A stretch of 58,173 bases of DNA from CAYILR01 sp964364175 (GTDB lineage: Bacteria > Bdellovibrionota > UBA1018), in the NCBI GenBank assembly GCA_964364175.1, contig CAYILR010000026.1, positions 1-58,173 on the forward strand. Reading direction: 5' to 3'. Below the pieces are notes generated by a model. It had not been told where the DNA came from. It saw nothing but the letters and a program-made list of their open reading frames with translations, and did not search any database. Made by a program: the position numbers and the translations under genes. Shown here piece after piece: positions 41,722-51,106 of this stretch (its first letter is position 1; each line of letters opens with the position of its first letter).

Positions 41722-41746
41722 AAGCTGGCGAAATCAGTCCTCGATC

Positions 41747-42241
41747 TTAATCCGCAGTCCGAGCCGTCAGCAAATCACTGACCACTTCGCTGGCAATGCG
41801 TTGCCAGCCAATGGGCGATCGGCAGCCTTTTTTCTCTTGAATGGATTGATCAACACGGACGATTCGAACACGCACCATGCTCGAGCAAGTGTCGGGTTCA
41901 GGGACTGGCTTTGCGTCCATGGCATCTGCGAGTGAATCGATGGCTTCCTGGGCGACTTCGCGTGGGACGGGGCGTCCTGAATCGGCAAAGAGCTGTGCCT
42001 CGCTGGTCCAGGTGATTTGAGCGGCTTCGTTGCTCGCGGACAAATTCACATGGACGAAGAATCCACTCGGCCCCGACCATCGGGCGTCGGGTCCTGGGTA
42101 TTCGATCCAGGCTTCAACGGCTGGATTTTTGGGATCCCCGCTGACGACTTCTAGAGCAGGGGAGTTGCGCGAGCTGCTGCAGCTGTTGATTAAAAGTCCT
42201 ATTATGGTGACTAGACTGAGTTGGAATGAACGCCTGATCAT
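41747..42241 (-). CDS. Lipoprotein of unknown function
   Basis: The 164-residue product has a lipobox (IIGLLINSC-SSS) and a mature part rich in proline and charged residues with two further cysteines (DTCSSM, KKGCRSP). It converges on the second TolC gene and is translationally coupled to the upstream gene (overlap 42238-42241). Nothing indicates a function. Confidence 0.62.
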   Translation of the reverse strand: MIRRSFQLSLVTIIGLLINSCSSSRNSPALEVVSGDPKNPAVEAWIEYPGPDARWSGPSGFFVHVNLSASNEAAQITWTSEAQLFADSGRPVPREVAQEAIDSLADAMDAKPVPEPDTCSSMVRVRIVRVDQSIQEKKGCRSPIGWQRIASEVVSDLLTARTAD

Positions 42242-43041
42242 TGCGCGCCTCCCCAGCCTATTTTAGCAATGCAATCCTGAGTTGCGGCATCTTGCAGCCC
42301 CGGAATTTGGCATCCCGTGGGCGTAGCTTGCGCGGCCACAATCGTGGATAAAGCCCAGCGCGCCTCCCAAGGATCGGTGATGTGCAGACAACTCAGCAGA
42401 TCACTCCAAGGTGCGCCTTCGAGAGGCCAAGCCTGAACCAGCAAACGAGTCAGTTCGAACTGCCCACGAGAAGGTTGGGCGTGCAGGTTTTGTGCAAATC
42501 CACCGCCCGTTCGAAGAATCCAGGCCCCTTGGGAATCGCGACTCAAGACGCTGATTCCTCTCCAGGAAAGATCGGGTTCTTCGTTCGAAGGAGCTCTCTG
42601 GATTTTGAGGTCAGATGTGATTTTTTCGAGTTTCTGTTTCACGTCAGCACTGAAGTTTTTGGAAGCAATCCAGGTTTTGAGTCGATCTTTGCTCTGATGG
42701 TAGACGCGGATGGTGAGTGCCCAATCTTGAGCAGAAACGACGGAATGCGGTCCAAAACCAGCCGATTCGACTGGTTCACAAGTCATCGACGAGACTGGAA
42801 AAGATTTCGAGTCAGTATCGCTTTCATCCAGAATTTTCTTTTTCGCGCCCTTTTTCTCAACCGGAAAACCGTCATGTCCGGCGTGCCCTGAGCTTGAAGA
42901 AGGTGAGGGGCTAGCTTGAGCGACGATAGGAACTTTTCGAGCGGGGCTCATCCGCCGCCATGCGAAGTATGCGCTGCCGATTGCCAGCACAATTGCAAAA
43001 ATTCCTACACCCCAGTAAAGTCGAGAATCATTTTGTGACAC
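42238..43041 (-). CDS. Membrane-anchored protein of unknown function
   Basis: The 267-residue product has one N-terminal membrane helix (YWGVGIFAIVLAIGSAYFAW), a Ser/Pro/Lys-rich linker to about residue 85, and a soluble domain with several tryptophans and two cysteine-containing ends (SCLHITDP, GCQIPGL, DCIAKI). It is probably exposed to the periplasm. It is divergent from the nucleotidase gene with only 29 bp between starts, so the promoters must overlap. Confidence 0.6.
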   Translation of the reverse strand: MSQNDSRLYWGVGIFAIVLAIGSAYFAWRRMSPARKVPIVAQASPSPSSSSGHAGHDGFPVEKKGAKKKILDESDTDSKSFPVSSMTCEPVESAGFGPHSVVSAQDWALTIRVYHQSKDRLKTWIASKNFSADVKQKLEKITSDLKIQRAPSNEEPDLSWRGISVLSRDSQGAWILRTGGGFAQNLHAQPSRGQFELTRLLVQAWPLEGAPWSDLLSCLHITDPWEARWALSTIVAAQATPTGCQIPGLQDAATQDCIAKIGWGGAQ

Positions 43042-43070
43042 GATTGTAGTTTCATTGTACTGAGGTCCCT

Positions 43071-44963
43071 ATGAGTCGTCAAATTATCAAAAATATTTTA
43101 TCCCTAGCCATCGTTGTTTTCGTCGGTGGATGCTCATCGGGCAAAATCACCAGCAAGCGAGGTTGGTCCTCCGAGGATCCCTCTCGTTCTCGAACCGAGG
43201 ACATCGAAAGTATCGTGATTTTGGGTACAAATGATATCCACGGCGCGGTTTTTCCGATGGAGTTGAAAAGCAAGGAATCTGATTCAGTTCAACCAGCCGA
43301 CTATGCCTCGGGCGGTGTAACAGTCTTAGCTTCGTATATCCGCAGGCTGCAAGGCCAGTACAAAAATCGGCTGATTTGGCTCGATGGGGGGGATGAGTTT
43401 CAAGGAACCATTGAGAGCAATACCAACGGGGGTGCACCCATCGTCGATTTTTTTAATCATGTCGGTTTACATGCGGCAGCCGTGGGAAATCACGAATTCG
43501 ATTTTGGTTTGAGTACGCTGAAAGAGCGGATGAAAAGCGCCAAGTACACTTATCTGGCTGCCAATTGGGTGGACCGCAAAACCGAGAAGCTCCCGAACGA
43601 TTATTCTCACTTGTCCACTCGGCTCATGATTCCTGTGAATCAAGTCAAAGTCGGGGTGATTGGGCTCTCGACTCTGGACACTCCTACAACCACTCGCGCG
43701 GAATACGTTCAGGGGTACGATTTCAATCCGTTGAAAGAAGCGACGCTGCACGAAGCTCAGGCCCTGCGGGCCGAGGGAGCTGACGTAGTGGTGGTCGTGG
43801 CTCACGCTGGCTTGATGTGTGAAATTGGGCGAGGGGTGCGCGAGTATTCCCTGCGTCGCCCGACGGATCCTCAGGGCGAGTGCCGTGATCAGGATGAGAT
43901 TGTGCAACTTTTAAGATCGATTCCAGCGGGAACCGTCGATGCGGTCGTATCGGGGCATACTCACCAAGTGATTCACCATTGGGTCGCAGGCGTGCCAGTG
44001 ATTCAGGGTGGCGCGCGCGGTCATTATTTTAATTTGATTCATTTAAAATATGATCGCGTGAAGAAAAAAGTTTTGAATGAAGAGACGATCATTGAGGGAC
44101 CTGTTCCTGTTTGCGAAAAAGTTTTTGAGAACCAGGATGACTGCAATGGAGACCGACCTACGCCGAAGGGGGGCCGTGGACCGCTCGTGCAAAATCAATT
44201 TCGGGGCGACGATATGCACCCTGACGCACAATTGACGCAGGTTTACGCGCCGATTGCGGAAAAAACTTTCAAAGTCCGCAAAGAAGTCATTGGTCGAGCT
44301 GAGATGCCGCTCGATCATGATCGCTTCAAGGAGACCCCGCTGGGGAACTTGGTGACGGACGCGATGAGAGAAGCTACGGGGGCGGATGTGGCTCTGACTA
44401 ATCCGGGAGGATTGCGAGAACGGATTCCCGCCGGAGAGATTACTTATGAGCATCTTTTCCGAACGCTGCCTTTTGATAATTCAGTTTGGGTCATTGATGT
44501 CACTGGCAAGGAATTGAAGCTGCTCCTGAGAGTCGTCGAGAGTGGTTGGAAGGGATATTTCCCGACATCGGGTTTGAAGCTGCGCTTAATCAGCCTGGAT
44601 TCAGACGCTCCTTCCTCGGATCTGAATCGCAACGGACGGATTGATCCCTGGGAAGTGGATCGTCTGAAAGAAGTCCGACTTGAGAACGGCACGAAGGTTT
44701 CTGATCGCAAAACCTACCGCCTGGCGATTGTGGATTTTTTGGCGACGGGCGGCGATCAGGTGGGGTGGGTGATGGATCAGATTCCTAAGAGCCGGATCCA
44801 TTTTGAAAACGCACCGCTGCTGAGAGAGGTTGTGCAACGCGCGATCATGAAGCGCAGTCCTCTGAACACGGCAAAAAATGCCCTGGTGAGCACCAGTCAT
44901 CCTCGTGTGGTTTACGAAAGAATGGGGACTACGCATGTGAGAAAGAAGAAAAAGACGAATTAA
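43071..44963 (+). CDS. Lipoprotein 5'-nucleotidase / metallophosphoesterase with embedded EF-hand-like loop
   Basis: The 630-residue protein has a lipobox (AIVVFVGGC-SS) and the family motifs GTNDIHGAVFP, LDGGDEFQGT, VGNHEFDFG, VAHAGLMCEIG and SGHTHQVIHH, then the C-terminal substrate domain (TNPGGLRERIPAGEITYEHLFRTLPFDNSV in parts). It is expected to hydrolyse nucleotides at the cell surface or in the periplasm. A segment near residue 520, DLNRNGRIDPWEV, matches a calcium-binding EF-hand/dockerin loop (D, N, N, R, D, E at the ligand positions) and is an unusual insertion. A second, non-lipoprotein homologue is at 29026-30663. Confidence 0.88.
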   Translation: MSRQIIKNILSLAIVVFVGGCSSGKITSKRGWSSEDPSRSRTEDIESIVILGTNDIHGAVFPMELKSKESDSVQPADYASGGVTVLASYIRRLQGQYKNRLIWLDGGDEFQGTIESNTNGGAPIVDFFNHVGLHAAAVGNHEFDFGLSTLKERMKSAKYTYLAANWVDRKTEKLPNDYSHLSTRLMIPVNQVKVGVIGLSTLDTPTTTRAEYVQGYDFNPLKEATLHEAQALRAEGADVVVVVAHAGLMCEIGRGVREYSLRRPTDPQGECRDQDEIVQLLRSIPAGTVDAVVSGHTHQVIHHWVAGVPVIQGGARGHYFNLIHLKYDRVKKKVLNEETIIEGPVPVCEKVFENQDDCNGDRPTPKGGRGPLVQNQFRGDDMHPDAQLTQVYAPIAEKTFKVRKEVIGRAEMPLDHDRFKETPLGNLVTDAMREATGADVALTNPGGLRERIPAGEITYEHLFRTLPFDNSVWVIDVTGKELKLLLRVVESGWKGYFPTSGLKLRLISLDSDAPSSDLNRNGRIDPWEVDRLKEVRLENGTKVSDRKTYRLAIVDFLATGGDQVGWVMDQIPKSRIHFENAPLLREVVQRAIMKRSPLNTAKNALVSTSHPRVVYERMGTTHVRKKKKTN

Positions 44964-44987
44964 GTTTCCATATGTTAGACTGAAATC

Positions 44988-47225
44988 ATGAGCTCGAACC
45001 AGGTCAGCCAGGCACTGAAGGATCTCGAAACCGCTTCCAAGAAAAGCTTCGCTGCGGAGCAGACGCTCCTCGGCTTCTCGGAGTACCTAGCGATTCTCTT
45101 GGAGCGCCCGGAACAACAAACGCGTGGATCTGCCAAGTACGCGCAGGATATGATGGATCATTTTGGAAAAATTCCAGATCCTACGAGTCCAGGTGAGTTT
45201 CGATTTCATCTCTTTGATGAAAAAGTGGGCGAGCATGACCGCCGTGTCGTGAATTTGGTCGGAGTTCAAAACCAGATCTATCGCGCGCTCAAAACATTTC
45301 ATCGCCAGGGATTGAATAATAAACTGCTCTTGTTGCACGGCCCGAACGGCAGCGCCAAGACTTCGATGCTTCACGCAATCATGGGGGGGCTCGAGCGCTA
45401 CTCAAAAGAGCGGGATGGAGCGACTTATACTTTCAATTGGATTTTTCCTGTCGAGAAAATCAACAAAGGAAGCCTGGGACTAGCGCAGAGTTCATCTGGG
45501 AAGAGCTTAAGCACCTACGCGCATCTTTCGGACGACGATATTCTCGCAAAAATCCCGAGCGAGCTTCGCGATCATCCTCTTTTGCTGATTCCATCGGGGC
45601 AGAGAAAAGCGTTTTTGGAGCATATTTTGGGCAAAGATGTTGCCCAGAAGCTTTGGCTTTCGATGCCCCGAAGCCTCACTCACGGCGATCTATCGCATCG
45701 ATGCAAACAGATTTTTGAATCGCTTCTGAATTCTTATCAAGGTGATCTGGAGCGAATGTGGATGCACGTTCAGGTCGAGCGATTTTATTTCTCCCGAAGG
45801 TACCGCAAAGGTCTGACCAGCATTGAACCGCAGATGCATGTAGATGCGCACTGTCAGCAGCTCAGCGTGGGCAAGAATTTCAATGCGCTTCCGCCTTCTT
45901 TGCAGAGCCTGAATCTTTTTAATCTCTCCGGGGATCTGGTGGACGGAAATCGCGGGATGATTGAGTTCAGCGATTTGCTCAAGCGGCCGATTGATACTTT
46001 CAAATACCTTCTGGCCGTGTGTGAGACAGGTTCGGTGAATGTGGGTCCCACGATTGTCCAGTTGGACACATTGCTCTTGGGTTCGACGAATGAGCTACAA
46101 TTGGACGCGTTCAAGGAGTTTCCGGATTTCATGAGTTTCAAGGCGCGGATCGAGTTGATTCGAGTGCCGTACCTACTGCGAGTGAGCGAAGAGTGCCGTG
46201 TGTACCAGCCCGAGTTGGAACAAATTGCAGTCGAGAAGCCCGTCTCACCCCATACCGATTGGGCGCTTGCGCTTTGGGCAGTGCTGACTCGTTTGAAAAA
46301 ACCGAATCCCTCGCATTATTCCACGGAGACGGCATCGCTCGTGGCGGCGCTGAAACCTTTGGAGAAAGCCAAGCTCTACGACGTCGGAGAAATGCCCCAC
46401 CATTGGACTCCGGAGGAGCGCAAGGCGGTTCGTGCCAGCATGAAGCGCTTGCGTGAGGAGTACAACGGCGTGCCTTATTACGAAGGTCGAATGGGTGCGT
46501 CTCCGCGAGAGATGAAGTCGATTCTGTATTTCGCGGTTCAAAACGTCGAGTTCCCGTGTGTTTCGCCATTGGCAGTGATGTGCGAGATGGAAGAGTTCAC
46601 CAAGCGGATCAGTGAGTACGAGTTTTTGAAGGAAGAGCCGCGCGATGGCTATCACGATGCCAAGGAATTTGTGAACATCGTGCGCCAAGAGTACACAACG
46701 ATGATTGATCGCGAAGTCCGGGATTCGATTGGGCTGTATGACTCCAGTCAGTGGGAGGATTTCCTCCGCAAGTACGTGTTGCATACGTCGCTAGCGATTA
46801 AGAAGGAAAAAATCAAAAATCCGATCACAGGTTCGATGGAAGACCCGGATTTCTCGCTGATTGATGAATTCGAAAAAATCGTCGAGGCGCCACCAGCGAA
46901 AGAGGACAAACAGGGCTTCCGCCAGAACATCATCTCACACGTGGGCGCCTGGTCCCTGGATCACCCCAAGGAACCGGTCGTGTACGCCAAGGTCTTCCCT
47001 CAGTTCTGGGCCAAACTCGAAAAGCACTACTACGAGAGCCAAAAAGCCCTATTGACCAAAATGCACGGGGCCCTGGTCACTTACGGCCGCGAAGGTAAGG
47101 TCGATGTGACGGACGAGGGGGGGCGCCTGGCCCGCAAAACCCTGGATAATATGTGCTCGCGGCTGGGGTATACCCAGGACGGCGCGCGAGAAGTCATTAC
47201 TTTTTTAATGAAAATGAGATACTAA
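44988..47225 (+). CDS. prkA: PrkA-family serine protein kinase
   Basis: The 745-residue cytoplasmic protein has a AAA-type region with Walker A HGPNGSAKTSML at about residue 122, the family segments GNRGMIEFSDLLKRPIDTFKYLL and PSLQSLNLFNLSGDLVDG, and the C-terminal kinase part (SPREMKSILYFAVQN). PrkA homologues phosphorylate proteins under starvation or in sporulation; in enterobacteria the gene is yeaG. It is somewhat longer than the usual 640-690 residues. Its last four codons and stop are part of the palindromic element 47211-47477. Confidence 0.9.
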   Translation: MSSNQVSQALKDLETASKKSFAAEQTLLGFSEYLAILLERPEQQTRGSAKYAQDMMDHFGKIPDPTSPGEFRFHLFDEKVGEHDRRVVNLVGVQNQIYRALKTFHRQGLNNKLLLLHGPNGSAKTSMLHAIMGGLERYSKERDGATYTFNWIFPVEKINKGSLGLAQSSSGKSLSTYAHLSDDDILAKIPSELRDHPLLLIPSGQRKAFLEHILGKDVAQKLWLSMPRSLTHGDLSHRCKQIFESLLNSYQGDLERMWMHVQVERFYFSRRYRKGLTSIEPQMHVDAHCQQLSVGKNFNALPPSLQSLNLFNLSGDLVDGNRGMIEFSDLLKRPIDTFKYLLAVCETGSVNVGPTIVQLDTLLLGSTNELQLDAFKEFPDFMSFKARIELIRVPYLLRVSEECRVYQPELEQIAVEKPVSPHTDWALALWAVLTRLKKPNPSHYSTETASLVAALKPLEKAKLYDVGEMPHHWTPEERKAVRASMKRLREEYNGVPYYEGRMGASPREMKSILYFAVQNVEFPCVSPLAVMCEMEEFTKRISEYEFLKEEPRDGYHDAKEFVNIVRQEYTTMIDREVRDSIGLYDSSQWEDFLRKYVLHTSLAIKKEKIKNPITGSMEDPDFSLIDEFEKIVEAPPAKEDKQGFRQNIISHVGAWSLDHPKEPVVYAKVFPQFWAKLEKHYYESQKALLTKMHGALVTYGREGKVDVTDEGGRLARKTLDNMCSRLGYTQDGAREVITFLMKMRY

Positions 47226-47477
47226 GTCGCAGAAGCTTTTTGCTTCAGTGCGGGACGCGGTTAGGAAATACGCAGCGAGGCACAGACCTCTGGACCTTCC
47301 CTACGCCTCCGGCTTCGGGACGGTGCGGATGCACCGACGGCTTCTCGGACTCCTGTCCTCGAAGTTATGCGCGCCCTTCGGGCTCGCGCCATCCTGGCGC
47401 GCAAATCCTCGCTGCGTATTTCCTAACCGCGTAAATCGCACTGAAATCGAAAAAATTGCGACTTAATATCTCATTTT
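47211..47477. repeat. Long palindromic element sharing its core with the addA insertion
   Basis: The arms 47211-47280 and 47408-47477 are about 70-nt inverted copies with interruptions; the inner 25 bp (CGCGGTTAGGAAATACGCAG...) is perfect. The core contains GCACAGACCTC and GCGCGCCCTTCGGGCT...TCCTGGCGCGCAAATC, which match the inverse complement of the core at 17149-17210. The left arm includes the last codons of prkA (AAAATGAGATACTAA), copied in inverse orientation on the right, so flanking DNA seems to have been duplicated as an inverted arm. Confidence 0.88.
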
Positions 47478-47485
47478 GAGGTCCC

Positions 47486-48535
47486 GTGATCGAGAACACT
47501 GTCATCCCACAAGTGGGTGAAACATACTTACTATCCCACCTAGTTACTCCCTCACAGAGTGGCATGCGTCTTGATGCGTTCTTGAAGCATAAGTACCGCA
47601 GACGTTCGCGAGCCAAATTAAAAACCGTCATCGAAGAAGGCCGAATTCAGCTGAAGCGCGATCCAGATTCACATTTGATCCCAGGGCGGCTTAAACCCAG
47701 CTTTCAGGTCCAGACCGGCGATGAGGTTTTGATTTATGCCGTCCGCAAGGCCGAGCCTGAGGTGTGTTTTGATTACAAAGTTTTGTACGAAGACGAGCAT
47801 CTTTTTGTGATCGATAAACCGCCCAATTTGCCAGTGCATCCGGCCGGAAGCTACTACTTTAATACTCTGCTGATTCATCTCAAAACAGACGGGCATCGCA
47901 AACCGCTGCGTGAGGAAGAGGATTTCTTCCTGCCTCATCGGATCGACAAGGAGACGAGCGGCGTTCTGGTCATCGCCAAATCGATTGATATTTGCAATCT
48001 CGTGACCACGCAATTTGCCGAACGCAAGACTGAGAAATATTACCTAGCGATTGTGAACGGAAATCCGCCCGACGAATTCACCGTCGATTGGCCGATTCGC
48101 AAGGCGCTGCGATCTAGAATCGGACTCAAGATGGAAGCTTTAACCGGCGATCTCGGTGTACCAGCCGGTGCGCTGCCGGCTGATGTTTGGAGCGCTTTCA
48201 CAGAATTTAAAAAATTAAAATCAATCCAAAAAGCCGACGGCCGAGAGTTCTCACTCGTAGCGTGCTACCCCAAAACAGGCCGCCAGCATCAAATCCGTGT
48301 TCACCTGGCGGCACAGGGATTTCCCATCGTGGGCGACAAGCTTTACAGCGTCACCGATTCTCAAGCCGCACTGATCTTTGATTTTCGCAGAATCACCCCA
48401 GAGGCCGAAGCCCGATTGATCCTTCCCAGACACGCGCTCCACGCCGCCAGCCTCAAGCTCACACACCCCGTGACGGGTGAACGGATGGAATTCGAGGCCG
48501 CGTTGCCTCGCGATTTGGCTGATTTTTTCCAATAA
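47486..48535 (+). CDS. RluA-family pseudouridine synthase
   Basis: The 349-residue protein has an N-terminal S4-like RNA-binding region (RLDAFLKHKYRRRSRAKLK...) and the catalytic signature PHRIDKETSGVLVIAKS with the essential aspartate, followed by GRQHQIRVHLAAQGFPIVGDKLY. It isomerises uridine to pseudouridine in rRNA or tRNA; the exact site (RluA, RluC, RluD or TruC type) cannot be told. The end of the gene overlaps the HNH remnant on the other strand by seven bases. Confidence 0.88.
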   Translation: MIENTVIPQVGETYLLSHLVTPSQSGMRLDAFLKHKYRRRSRAKLKTVIEEGRIQLKRDPDSHLIPGRLKPSFQVQTGDEVLIYAVRKAEPEVCFDYKVLYEDEHLFVIDKPPNLPVHPAGSYYFNTLLIHLKTDGHRKPLREEEDFFLPHRIDKETSGVLVIAKSIDICNLVTTQFAERKTEKYYLAIVNGNPPDEFTVDWPIRKALRSRIGLKMEALTGDLGVPAGALPADVWSAFTEFKKLKSIQKADGREFSLVACYPKTGRQHQIRVHLAAQGFPIVGDKLYSVTDSQAALIFDFRRITPEAEARLILPRHALHAASLKLTHPVTGERMEFEAALPRDLADFFQ

Positions 48536-48933
48536 TTGTTCATCTTTTTAGCGCCGTAATCTCGAACCGTCTTCGATCGATGGTGAGAAGAGCAAAGAAG
48601 TTGCAGGTTTTCGAGTTCATTTGATCCGTTTTTCGAAAAAGGATGCTTGTGATCGACCTGAAGTGCAAATTTTGATGTGCAGCGATGCCCTGTAAGAGGG
48701 TCCTGATACTGGCAATGACCTCGGGCGTGGAGCCAGAGTTGTTTTTTTACGGTTGAAGGAATGTATCGAGAATTTTCTGTCGAAGCAGGAAGGAGCTTCG
48801 GCGCCGAAGCTCCCTCTTTTTGAGGAGCACGAGTTTTCTTTTGAGCAGGATCCAGCTTTTGAACCGCAAGCTGAGTAATCTTTTCAAGAACCTCACCGTA
48901 TCCACCACCTGGTGGTGGTTGATTTGGCCGAAT
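48529..48933 (-). pseudogene. C-terminal fragment of an HNH endonuclease
   Basis: A minus-strand frame beginning just after a TAA at 48934-48936 reads GYGEVLEKITQLAVQKLDP, then PSTVKKQLWLHARGHCQYQ, then RCTSKFALQVDHKHPFSKNGSNELENLQLLC: the HNH motif with its zinc-binding cysteines and catalytic DH. There is no start codon with a ribosome-binding site, and the usual N-terminal half is missing. It resembles the HNH genes common in Bdellovibrio-type genomes. Probably a relic. Confidence 0.7.
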
Positions 48934-48949
48934 TTATGAGTCAGTAGCT

Positions 48950-49375
48950 CTACTGACGAGAGATGGCTCGCATTCCCAGGATGAGTTCGTGATTGGATGC
49001 TGCTACAATTTCATTCAATTCTTGGTTTCGCGCTTCGCCTCGGACAGTTTCCATAGTCTCAAAAAGTGCGATCGAAATGTCTCCGTTTAAAATGTAGTTG
49101 TTGATGTCTTCTTGAGCTAAGTCGATGTGTGTTTTGCAGATGCTGGAGTTGTAGAGAGAGACCAGAGCAACTACAGTCAAAGCTGCAGCAGCCGGGTATT
49201 GACCAGCGCTCAAGGCGATGAGTCCCGTGCCCAGAGTTGTGGCGCCCAAGGCGCTTCGTCCGCGTGGATCGCTCGTCATATCCACCAATTCTTGGGGAGA
49301 GGGTAGATCGATTGCGTGAGAAAAAGAATTTCCGAGAGTTAAAAATGACAAAAGAACAAAAGCAAAATACTTCAC
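48950..49375 (-). CDS. Small exported protein, function unknown
   Basis: The 141-residue product has a signal peptide (YFAFVLLSFLTLGNSFSHA) and a hydrophobic central hairpin (LGTGLIALSAGQYPAAAALTVVALVSLY) that could lie in the membrane, followed by a soluble helical part. One cysteine (SSICKTH). It lies 17 bases upstream of the HNH relic and is separated from the HAD phosphatase by 92 bp. Family not recognised. Confidence 0.58.
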   Translation of the reverse strand: MKYFAFVLLSFLTLGNSFSHAIDLPSPQELVDMTSDPRGRSALGATTLGTGLIALSAGQYPAAAALTVVALVSLYNSSICKTHIDLAQEDINNYILNGDISIALFETMETVRGEARNQELNEIVAASNHELILGMRAISRQ

Positions 49376-49467
49376 ACGAAGCTCCTTTTTGGATTTTGTC
49401 CACCATTACGTAATGGCACTTATATGACACAAAACAGAAAACGTCAACCATTTTATACAAAACATAT

Positions 49468-50226
49468 TTAATTATTCTTGATTTGAATGAACTTGTTAGC
49501 CATTTCGGCGAATCCTGCTCCGCTCTTGCTCGGAGTGATCCAGCGCGGGGGGGATTTTAGTCGATCCAAGTAAGGCCGCAGATTGGCAACACCCACCGTG
49601 TTTTTAAACCATCCAAATAGAGGCTCATCATTGGGCGAATCTCCGATGTAAATCCATCGATCAGGAGATCGCATTTCTTCGCTGAGAGAGGACAGGGATT
49701 TCAAAACATGCGCAAACCCCGTGCGTTTGTCGTAATCCCCAAACCACGCATTGACATGAATGCTGGAAAGCTTGGCATGTGCACCCTGCGCATCGCAAAA
49801 TTCCAGCAACCGCTCGACGTCAGCAGGCTTCCACTTCGGCACGTCCTCGCAAATATCGATCGCCAAGTCATACTCGCGATAAGCTTGGTCCGACGCCCAC
49901 TTGGCTTTTGGGAATTTTTTCTGAATCGCTCGTCCGAGCTTTTCTATCGCAGGTCGAGGGTCGGATGCCGCACCTTTTGTGAGGGTTCGTTTCAGTACAT
50001 TTTTATCCATCGAAAGTGTAAACGCCCCATTTTCTCCCACAACCGCATCCACCGGCCAGAATCGCGCAATATGATCACACCACCCCGCAGGCCGACCTGT
50101 GATCGGAATCACCACAAACCCTGCTTTTTTTAATTTCCAAAGTGAATCAAAAGCCTCGCTCGTGAGTTTGCCTTCGGTCGAGAGCGTATCGTCGATATCC
50201 AGGCAGACGCCACGGATCGAACGCAA
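49468..50226 (-). CDS. HAD-superfamily hydrolase (Cof / mannosyl-3-phosphoglycerate phosphatase-like)
   Basis: The 252-residue protein has HAD motif I LDIDDTLS, motif II PITGRPAGW (threonine), and motif IV YIGDSPNDEPLF. A C2-type cap lies between. These enzymes dephosphorylate sugar phosphates in the cytoplasm. The TTG at 50224-50226 is the nearest start but has no clear Shine-Dalgarno, and the frame is open further upstream into the barrel gene, so the N-terminus may be a little longer. It is downstream of the barrel gene with a 49-bp gap. Confidence 0.8.
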   Translation of the reverse strand: MRSIRGVCLDIDDTLSTEGKLTSEAFDSLWKLKKAGFVVIPITGRPAGWCDHIARFWPVDAVVGENGAFTLSMDKNVLKRTLTKGAASDPRPAIEKLGRAIQKKFPKAKWASDQAYREYDLAIDICEDVPKWKPADVERLLEFCDAQGAHAKLSSIHVNAWFGDYDKRTGFAHVLKSLSSLSEEMRSPDRWIYIGDSPNDEPLFGWFKNTVGVANLRPYLDRLKSPPRWITPSKSGAGFAEMANKFIQIKNN

Positions 50227-50275
50227 GTCAGCTGCGGACGCATTGGACCAAGGCTGGGGTGCGGCGGCGGCGGCC

Positions 50276-50893
50276 TTAGGGGTAATAAATCACTCCGGCC
50301 GAGATATAGGTGTCAGTATGAAGGAGGCCGATTCCCAGTTCCATCACGTAGCGCACGTGTTCGCCGCCTTTGAACATCGATCCGACCACGACTGACGTGG
50401 TGGGCTTGTAAACAGTTTCCAGAAAAGCCAATCCAAAAGGAACTGCGACGAAGGGTTCGAACTCTCCGCCTTTGGTCACGAAATTCTTGTGAATGTAGGG
50501 TACGAGAGTGGTGTCCAGTTGGCCGTAGTTATCGGTCGTGCCTTTGGTGTGCATTCGGTAATAAATCGCCTGAGTTCCCAGGCCGATTCCGGGCTGACCT
50601 TCAATATCTGGGACGAAATCAAAAGTGAATGACGGGCCAAAGCGCAATCTGCGCAGTCCGCTCCCGGTGCCGGCCGTGAGTTGCAGGTTGTTCAGAGAGG
50701 TGAGCCCGTAGGTCACGCGAGCATTGGCACCGATACCAGCACCGCCCGTAAAGTCCAAGAAAGGCTCCGCACCGAAGCCAAAGTGATTCTGCTCGACGAA
50801 GTGATAGAGGTTAAAGACCCCCACAATGGCGTGAGCGGAAGGTGAGTAGGCCAGTAAAGCGACAAGGAGTAAGCGAAGTTTGGACTGAGTCAT
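50276..50893 (-). CDS. Predicted outer-membrane beta-barrel protein
   Basis: From ATG 50893 the 205-residue product begins with a signal peptide (KLRLLLVALLAYSPSAHA). The rest is a sequence of glycine- and aromatic-rich strands (NARVTYGLTSLNNLQLTAG, FGPSFTFDFVP, FVAVPFGLAFLETVY) and ends in ISAGVIYYP, as barrels do. No family is recognised. An upstream in-frame start at 50923 is possible but would put residues before the signal peptide. Confidence 0.62.
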   Translation of the reverse strand: MTQSKLRLLLVALLAYSPSAHAIVGVFNLYHFVEQNHFGFGAEPFLDFTGGAGIGANARVTYGLTSLNNLQLTAGTGSGLRRLRFGPSFTFDFVPDIEGQPGIGLGTQAIYYRMHTKGTTDNYGQLDTTLVPYIHKNFVTKGGEFEPFVAVPFGLAFLETVYKPTTSVVVGSMFKGGEHVRYVMELGIGLLHTDTYISAGVIYYP

Positions 50894-51029
50894 AGATGAA
50901 GCCCCTTTCCCTATGGATTCCAATATATCCGCCTATGGAAGTCAAGTGTGCAAAGTGGGTCGCTGATCGATTGACACAGGGGTAGCGGGCGTCGTATGGA
51001 GAATGTTCTGTTATTTTAAAAAATGGAAT

Positions 51030-51106
51030 GGTGGCCATAGCTCAGTTGGTAGAGCACCGGATTGTGATTCCGGGTGTCGCGGGTTCAAGCCCCGTTGGTC
51101 ACCCCA
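51030..51106 (+). tRNA. tRNA-His (anticodon GTG)
   Basis: The cloverleaf is complete: acceptor GTGGCCA paired with TGGTCAC, D-arm AGCTCAGTTGGTAGAGC, anticodon loop ATTGTGATT with anticodon GTG, T-arm with GTTCAAGC. The histidine-specific extra G at position -1 (51030) faces the discriminator C, and the CCA end is encoded. tRNA 3' ends are frequent integration sites, and the island with parA and the DGR begins just downstream. Confidence 0.97.
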
